Origin: Kaistia defluvii
GTDB lineage: Bacteria > Pseudomonadota > Alphaproteobacteria > Rhizobiales > Kaistiaceae
Assembly (NCBI RefSeq): GCF_026343955.1
Contig: NZ_JAPKNI010000011.1
Span: forward strand, 97,052 to 161,051
DNA: 64,000 bases
Direction: 5' to 3'
The position numbers and the translations under genes were made by a program. The notes under the pieces were generated by a model. It saw nothing but the letters and a program-made list of their open reading frames with translations, had not been told where the DNA came from and ran no database searches. Below, one piece after another: positions 63,559 through 64,000 of the stretch; within the stretch, counting starts at the first letter, position 1; each line of letters begins with the position of its first letter.

Positions 63559-64000
63559 ATGTCAAACGCTGGCCCCGTGCCCTTCTCGACCACGCTGCAT
63601 GTCCGCGATCATTGCCTGTGCCTGGCCGCCCAGCGCGCCGCCCGCGCCCTGGCGCGCCGCTTCGACGAGGCGCTGCGGCCCGTCGGCCTGACGAGCGGCC
63701 AGTTCTCGCTGCTGATGTCGCTGAACCGGCCGCAGCCGCCGTCGATCGGCGCGGTGGCGGCGCTGCTGGCCATGGATCGCACCACGCTGACCGCCAATCT
63801 GAAGCCGCTGGAGCGGCAGGGCTTCCTGAGCACCGCCGTCGACCCGGAAGACCGGCGCAGCCGCCGCCTGGCGCTGACCGATGCCGGCCGGGCCGTACTG
63901 GCCGCCGCTTTGCCGATCTGGCAGCGCACCCATGCCGAGGTCGAGGCGCCGCTCGGCGAGGGCATGGCGGACCAGCTGCGCGCCGGACTGATGGCGCTGG
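63559..64000 (+). CDS. MarR family transcriptional regulator (C-terminus cut by window edge)
   Basis: The first 147 residues are visible. The winged helix-turn-helix is clear: LTSGQFSLLMSLNRPQPPSIGAVAALLAMDRTTLTANLKPLERQGFLS, then the wing DPEDRRSRRLALTDAGRAVL with the conserved Asp-x-Arg. AGAAGGGC precedes the ATG at 63559. The C-terminal dimerisation helix is incomplete because the window ends. Its likely targets are its own gene and the divergent DUF1428 gene; the ligand is unknown. Confidence 0.92.
   Translation, partial: MSNAGPVPFSTTLHVRDHCLCLAAQRAARALARRFDEALRPVGLTSGQFSLLMSLNRPQPPSIGAVAALLAMDRTTLTANLKPLERQGFLSTAVDPEDRRSRRLALTDAGRAVLAAALPIWQRTHAEVEAPLGEGMADQLRAGLMAL

Overview
The window is high-GC chromosomal DNA of an alphaproteobacterium. 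It is most likely from the order Hyphomicrobiales (Rhizobiales). The strongest marker is the complete acpXL-fabZXL-fabF2XL-fabF1XL-adh-lpxXL cluster (41192-46552), which makes the very-long-chain acyl group of rhizobial lipid A. Other markers are fabA-fabB-fabI in one operon, an ActS/ActR (RegB/RegA) redox pair, an intracellular poly-3-hydroxybutyrate depolymerase, MmcB, and HemP with HmuTUV. A Kaistia-like genus would fit, but I cannot fix the genus from sequence alone. I see no rRNA, tRNA, CRISPR array, phage or insertion sequence.

Layout. 1-2616: BMP-type nucleoside or sugar ABC importer (ATPase cut by the window edge, then binding protein). 2963-4509: methylglyoxal synthase and glucokinase. 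4735-7502: DUF2442 protein and HrpB helicase. 7777-10467: fabA-fabB-fabI. 10687-13160: small secreted protein and the ActR/ActS pair. 13379-18859: PHB depolymerase with an extra C-terminal domain, several small family proteins, a zinc metalloprotease, a sugar-phosphate isomerase-like protein and a J-domain protein. 19014-25625: class A PBP, a membrane protein and DNA polymerase I. 25710-31688: heme acquisition module (IsdG-type monooxygenase, TonB receptor, HemP, HmuTUV) around a 17-bp palindromic operator candidate. 31807-37735: FGGY kinase, ribose-type ABC transporter and dienelactone hydrolase. 38188-40089: methionine salvage genes mtnC and mtnA, divergent. 40169-41083: RidA and MmcB. 41192-46552: lipid A very-long-chain cluster. 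46758-53547: three-gene transglutaminase/ATP-grasp operon of unknown product. 53659-58045: 2OG oxygenase, acyltransferase-like membrane protein, tagaturonate reductase-like enzyme and UDP-glucuronate epimerase-like enzyme. 58181-62639: Rrf2 regulator and sulfate importer. 62693-64000: tandem DUF1428 protein and a divergent MarR regulator, cut by the window edge.

The most unusual structure is at 35093-35219. Two REP-like palindromic units in head-to-head orientation lie in frame inside the inter-domain linker of a ribose-type ABC ATPase and add about 42 residues. Three families of intergenic palindromic repeats also recur. One hairpin contains the ribosome binding site of the neighbouring sugar-binding protein gene. 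Other points worth following are a PHB depolymerase fused through an Ala/Lys/Pro linker to a helix-hairpin-helix domain, a ketosynthase-like FabF2XL with no catalytic triad, and a cysteine-rich tail on a DUF1624 acyltransferase-like protein.
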